Positions 61,274-64,000 of a stretch of 64,000 nucleotides of DNA are shown here, one piece after another. Position 1 is the first letter of the stretch, and the number at the start of each line of letters is the position of its first letter. The DNA is from Dendronalium phyllosphericum CENA369 (GTDB lineage Bacteria > Cyanobacteriota > Cyanobacteriia > Cyanobacteriales > Nostocaceae), in contig NZ_JAECZA010000011.1 in NCBI RefSeq assembly GCF_016056275.1, positions 1-64,000 on the forward strand, read 5' to 3'. The translations under genes were made by a program, and so were the position numbers. The notes beneath the pieces were generated by a model. The model made no database searches. It was given only the letters and a program-made list of their open reading frames with translations, and had not been told where the DNA came from.

Positions 61274-62191
61274 GTGTCAACAAAAAATCGTTCTTCTCAA
61301 ATAGCTTTACAAAGCGATATTCCTCAAGGAAAAAAATTAGATCGCTTCAGATTAGACTGGCTTCAACCATTGGTATTGCTTGCGCCATCAGGGATCTGGT
61401 TGTTACTGTTACTGATACTACCAACACTGTTAATTTTTGAGTTGAGCTTAGTCCCGAATATTAGACCAGGAGATATTGTCAATCCCACAGGATTAGACAA
61501 CTACATCCGGATAATCGATCCACTTTACTTGAAAGTAATTTGGCGATCGCTTTGGTTGGCGATTAGTACAACTATCATCTGCTTAATTTTGGGCTTTCCT
61601 GTTGCTTATTGGATTGCTCAAATAGCACCGAAGCGCTGGCAAAATTTGCTACTCTTGGGTTTTATCCTACCTCTGTGGACTTCTTCGTTACTCCGTTCTT
61701 ATGCTTGGATTACAATTCTTCTTCCTAGTGGTTTATTAAATAGTTTGCTCGCTAGTTTAAATTTGCCTACTTTAAAATTGCTGAACCGCACTCCAGCCGT
61801 ATTAATTGGAATGAGCTATAGTTTGCTACCTTATATGGTTGTGATTTTATATGCTTCTCTAGAAAAGTTAGACAAGCGATTGCTAGAAGCAGCAGCTGAT
61901 TTGGGTGCAAACTCTAGGCAAGTTTTTTGGAAAGTGACAGTACCCCAAGTTTTGCCAGGAATTACTGCTGGTTCAATGCTGGTTTTAATTACAGGCTTAG
62001 GAGATTTTATCGATCCAGAATTACTTGGTGGTGCTTCTAGTATGACAGCGGCACGGTTAGTTTATAACCAATTTTTAGGAGTCACGCAAAATTGGGGATT
62101 TGGTTCGGCTTTGAGTATGACATTAATTTTAGCTGTGAGTATTGCGATCGCCCTTGCGATTAAGTTTGGTGAAATCACACCGAAGCAATAG
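61274..62191 (+). CDS. potB: polyamine ABC transporter permease PotB
   Basis: Starts at GTG 61274. 305 residues with six membrane helices. It has the PotB-type N-terminus (LVLLAPSGIWLLLLLILPTL), ILGFPVAYWIAQIAPKRWQN, and the EAA loop (EAAADLGANSRQVFWKVTVP) that contacts PotA. The partner permease potC does not follow; the next genes are on the other strand. The permease could form a homodimer or pair with a PotC encoded elsewhere. Confidence 0.93.
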   Translation: MSTKNRSSQIALQSDIPQGKKLDRFRLDWLQPLVLLAPSGIWLLLLLILPTLLIFELSLVPNIRPGDIVNPTGLDNYIRIIDPLYLKVIWRSLWLAISTTIICLILGFPVAYWIAQIAPKRWQNLLLLGFILPLWTSSLLRSYAWITILLPSGLLNSLLASLNLPTLKLLNRTPAVLIGMSYSLLPYMVVILYASLEKLDKRLLEAAADLGANSRQVFWKVTVPQVLPGITAGSMLVLITGLGDFIDPELLGGASSMTAARLVYNQFLGVTQNWGFGSALSMTLILAVSIAIALAIKFGEITPKQ

Positions 62192-62285
62192 TCACAATCA
62201 ATACCAGTTTGAAACTGTCACGTAATTTAAGGAGCTTGTGACAGATTCAAACGTAAAGGATACCAAACAATAGCAGTACCCAATA

Positions 62286-62690
62286 TTAAGGTTTTTGAGT
62301 TGCGATCGCTAACTTTACTCCTTGAACTTGACGTACTCGATCCATTACCGTTACCACTTTACCGTGTTGGACTGTTTGATCGGCATTAATAATCACTAAA
62401 GTGTCTGGGTTAGTACCAACTATAGACCGCACTTGCTGTGTTAAATTTTCAACTGCGATTGGTTTGCGGTTCAGGCTTACCTCTCCTTTTTCATCTATCG
62501 TAATCGTAATTTTACTTGGAATTTGCTGTTGTTTTGCTGTTGCGGCTTTCGGTAAATTTACTGGTAATCCTTCTGAGCGTGTCAAAAATAACGTTGACAT
62601 GATGAAAAACGTTAAAATTGCAAATACCACATCAATCATCGGTACGATGTTGATCTGTAATGGAATATCTGGTTCATCTTGTAGACGCAT
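62286..62690 (-). CDS. exbD: ExbD/TolR-family protein
   Basis: 134 residues, one N-terminal membrane helix with the functional Asp (INIVPMIDVVFAILTFFIMS), then a periplasmic domain (QIPSKITITIDEKGEVSLNR, DTLVIINADQTVQHGKVVTV). It works with ExbB to turn proton flow into energy for TonB. The gene overlaps exbB by 17 bases, so the two are translationally coupled. TonB is encoded divergently 1 kb away, which supports ExbD over TolR. Confidence 0.92.
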   Translation of the reverse strand: MRLQDEPDIPLQINIVPMIDVVFAILTFFIMSTLFLTRSEGLPVNLPKAATAKQQQIPSKITITIDEKGEVSLNRKPIAVENLTQQVRSIVGTNPDTLVIINADQTVQHGKVVTVMDRVRQVQGVKLAIATQKP

Positions 62691-63327
62691 AAGCTTTCTC
62701 TCCTCGTTCGTAACGACGGCGGTAAAGTAATTCTAACTGTCCTCCATACTCTTGAATCAGTGCTATTTGGCGCTGATAAAGTCCCCGAAAAATACTTGCG
62801 AAGAAGAGTACAAATATAGCAACTATCAACCCTGATGCTGTTGAGACTAAAGCTTCACTGATCCCAGACGTAACGCCTACTGTTTTAGAACCTCCGACAT
62901 CACCCAGATTTAAGGAAGCAAAGGAGGCAATCAATCCCAATACTGTGCCAAGCAGACCAAACAGTGGGGCCAAACCAATGACTGTCTCGAAAAAGTTTTG
63001 AAAGCGTTTGAGTACAGGAATCTCAGCTTGCGCTTCACTTTCTAATGCCAAACGAAATTCTTCTGGATTTGGCTCCTCTAATTCTAAAGCAGCAAGAAAA
63101 ATGCGTGCTAGTGGCAAATTTGCGTTTTGCCGAAGTTTATCAATTGCACCGACAACATTATCAAGGCGATACAGATTTAACACTTCTCGCACAACGCGGC
63201 TTTGACGCTTATTAATCTTCACCCAAAACCTGACCCGCTCAATTATGAGTGCGACGCTTAATACCGAAAATGCCAGCAGCGGCCACATTACCACGCCGCC
63301 TGCCTCAAACAGTTTTTGAATTCCCAT
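62674..63327 (-). CDS. exbB: ExbB/MotA/TolQ-family proton channel protein
   Basis: 217 residues with three membrane helices: an N-terminal one (VVMWPLLAFSVLSVALIIER), and two in the C-terminal half (TVIGLAPLFGLLGTVLGLIA, ALVSTASGLIVAIFVLFFAS). The GLAPLFGLLGTV and VSTASGLIVAI segments are the family core. It forms the pentameric motor with ExbD. First gene of exbB-exbD, divergent from tonB across a 340-base AT-rich region. Confidence 0.92.
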   Translation of the reverse strand: MGIQKLFEAGGVVMWPLLAFSVLSVALIIERVRFWVKINKRQSRVVREVLNLYRLDNVVGAIDKLRQNANLPLARIFLAALELEEPNPEEFRLALESEAQAEIPVLKRFQNFFETVIGLAPLFGLLGTVLGLIASFASLNLGDVGGSKTVGVTSGISEALVSTASGLIVAIFVLFFASIFRGLYQRQIALIQEYGGQLELLYRRRYERGEKAYASTR

Positions 63328-63667
63328 ATTTTGTATACGTTGTCAATAACACACAGTCAGACTACCAGACTCCAGAGAAAAGCTGAAAGTTTTTCTCAAT
63401 AAAATTTAAAATAAAATGAAAAATTTTGCAAATACGAACGTCATGATATTTGTTTGCTAATTTGTTTGCGAATATTAAATAAATTAATTTAATTAAAATA
63501 AAAGTTAACTTAATATAGAATCCATGATAAAAATAGTTCTCAAATATAATATTCTAACTGAGTGCGGCTTCGGAACAGCGATCTAAATGATTTTAATTTT
63601 TTACTTGCGTATTTGTAACCATGCATTCTAAGATGACTAGATTAGTGAGAATAGGTAGCAATAGGCT
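63328..63667. other. divergent AT-rich promoter region between exbB and tonB
   Basis: 340 bases, very AT-rich, suited to bidirectional promoters. AT-palindromic stretches (AAATTAATTTAATT at 63479-63492) could be Fur sites, as is usual for tonB/exb genes, but no clean 19-base Fur box is seen. Confidence 0.35.
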
Positions 63668-64000
63668 ATGAGCTTTTCTGGCATTACTGTCGAACAGCGT
63701 ACCAAAGAAGTTGCGGCTCTCAAGTCTTTTTTGACTTTCAGTGTGATTGGCTCGCTAGCGCTGCATATCGGCTTGCTGTCTTCAGGCATAGGTAATTATT
63801 TAACAAGAGCGCCTGAAGAAAATGAACCAATAGAGATAGCGATCGTGGATTCTCCAACCGAGGAGCCAGTAAAACCAATCGAAAAAATTCCCGAAGAACC
63901 AAAAAAAGAGCCAGAAATAGTCCAAAAACAGCCCATAGAGACAGCACCAGTACAAAAGATTTTTGAAAAGCCCGAAACTACTCTGATTCAACAGCAACCA
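63668..64000 (+). CDS. tonB: TonB protein, N-terminal part (cut by window end)
   Basis: ATG at 63668 opens a frame of 111 codons to the window end. It reads MSFSGITVEQRTKEVAALKS, a single membrane helix (FLTFSVIGSLALHIGLLSSG), and a Pro/Glu/Lys-rich stretch (VKPIEKIPEEPKKEPEIVQK) that is typical of the periplasm-spanning part of TonB. The C-terminal receptor-binding domain lies outside. The neighbouring divergent exbB-exbD genes support the call. Frame shadows on the minus strand are artefacts. Confidence 0.85.
   Translation, partial: MSFSGITVEQRTKEVAALKSFLTFSVIGSLALHIGLLSSGIGNYLTRAPEENEPIEIAIVDSPTEEPVKPIEKIPEEPKKEPEIVQKQPIETAPVQKIFEKPETTLIQQQP

Noticed and set aside
63738-63997. Phe/Leu/Trp-rich minus-strand frames at the right edge
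   Set aside because: They are complements of the Pro/Glu/Lys-rich TonB linker.

Overview
The window is chromosomal DNA of a cyanobacterium, most likely a filamentous heterocyst-forming type (Nostocales). This rests on the many HIP1 octamers (GCGATCGC), heptameric tandem repeats (STRRs) between genes, Psb27, a cyanobacterial SLH/OprB porin, a PEP-CTERM protein, CofH, and gene order. From memory, the order porin – Crp regulator – phoU – sphS – sphR – two coiled-coil genes matches all4499 to alr4505 of Anabaena/Nostoc PCC 7120. The genus cannot be fixed from the sequence alone.

Region 1 (1-8.7 kb) is a decayed accessory zone. It holds the start of a transposase at the left edge, four remnants of one cyanobacterial protein family, an unrecognised 622-residue protein, an amylosucrase, a VapBC toxin-antitoxin pair between two family remnants, and an IS5/IS903-like element. 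That element has a frameshifted transposase and a different broken gene on each side. Region 2 (8.7-19.1 kb) has a cysteine/cystine lyase-like enzyme, a RecB/RNase H-like nuclease, a phytase-like protein, two tandem Ser/Thr kinases, tRNA-Asp, gltX and a secreted protein. Region 3 (19.1-24.4 kb) has a MITE-like element, mazEF with an enlarged toxin, ftsH and an ankyrin protein.

Region 4 (24.5-28.5 kb) holds a TPR-gene remnant hit by an internally deleted IS, followed by two GC-richer genes of foreign look: an amino-acid-binding protein and a phosphoesterase. Region 5 (28.9-34.3 kb) has exported proteins, a GH10-like protein, psb27 and cofH. Region 6 (34.3-45.5 kb) is a membrane glycosylation cluster: GT87, two GT39-like enzymes, a GT2-GtrA fusion and another GT-C-like protein. 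A membrane-anchored dimethylformamidase-like protein and a DUF3318 protein follow. The cluster suggests lipid-linked sugar synthesis, flipping and transfer at the cell envelope.

Region 7 (45.9-58.6 kb) has a small zinc-ribbon protein, the porin, a Crp/Fnr regulator, the phosphate module phoU-sphS-sphR, and two coiled-coil genes matching LfiA/LfiB by synteny and build. Next come two tiny proteins sharing a PLNNGKP motif, then hisA and PBP2. Region 8 (58.8-64 kb) has polyamine transporter genes potA-potD-potB without potC, and a TonB energising set (exbB-exbD, with tonB divergent and cut by the window end).

The best candidates for something undescribed are the PLNNGKP mini-proteins beside the filament-protein pair, the MazF toxin with a helical insertion, the domain shared by the tandem kinases, and the remnant family flanking vapBC.
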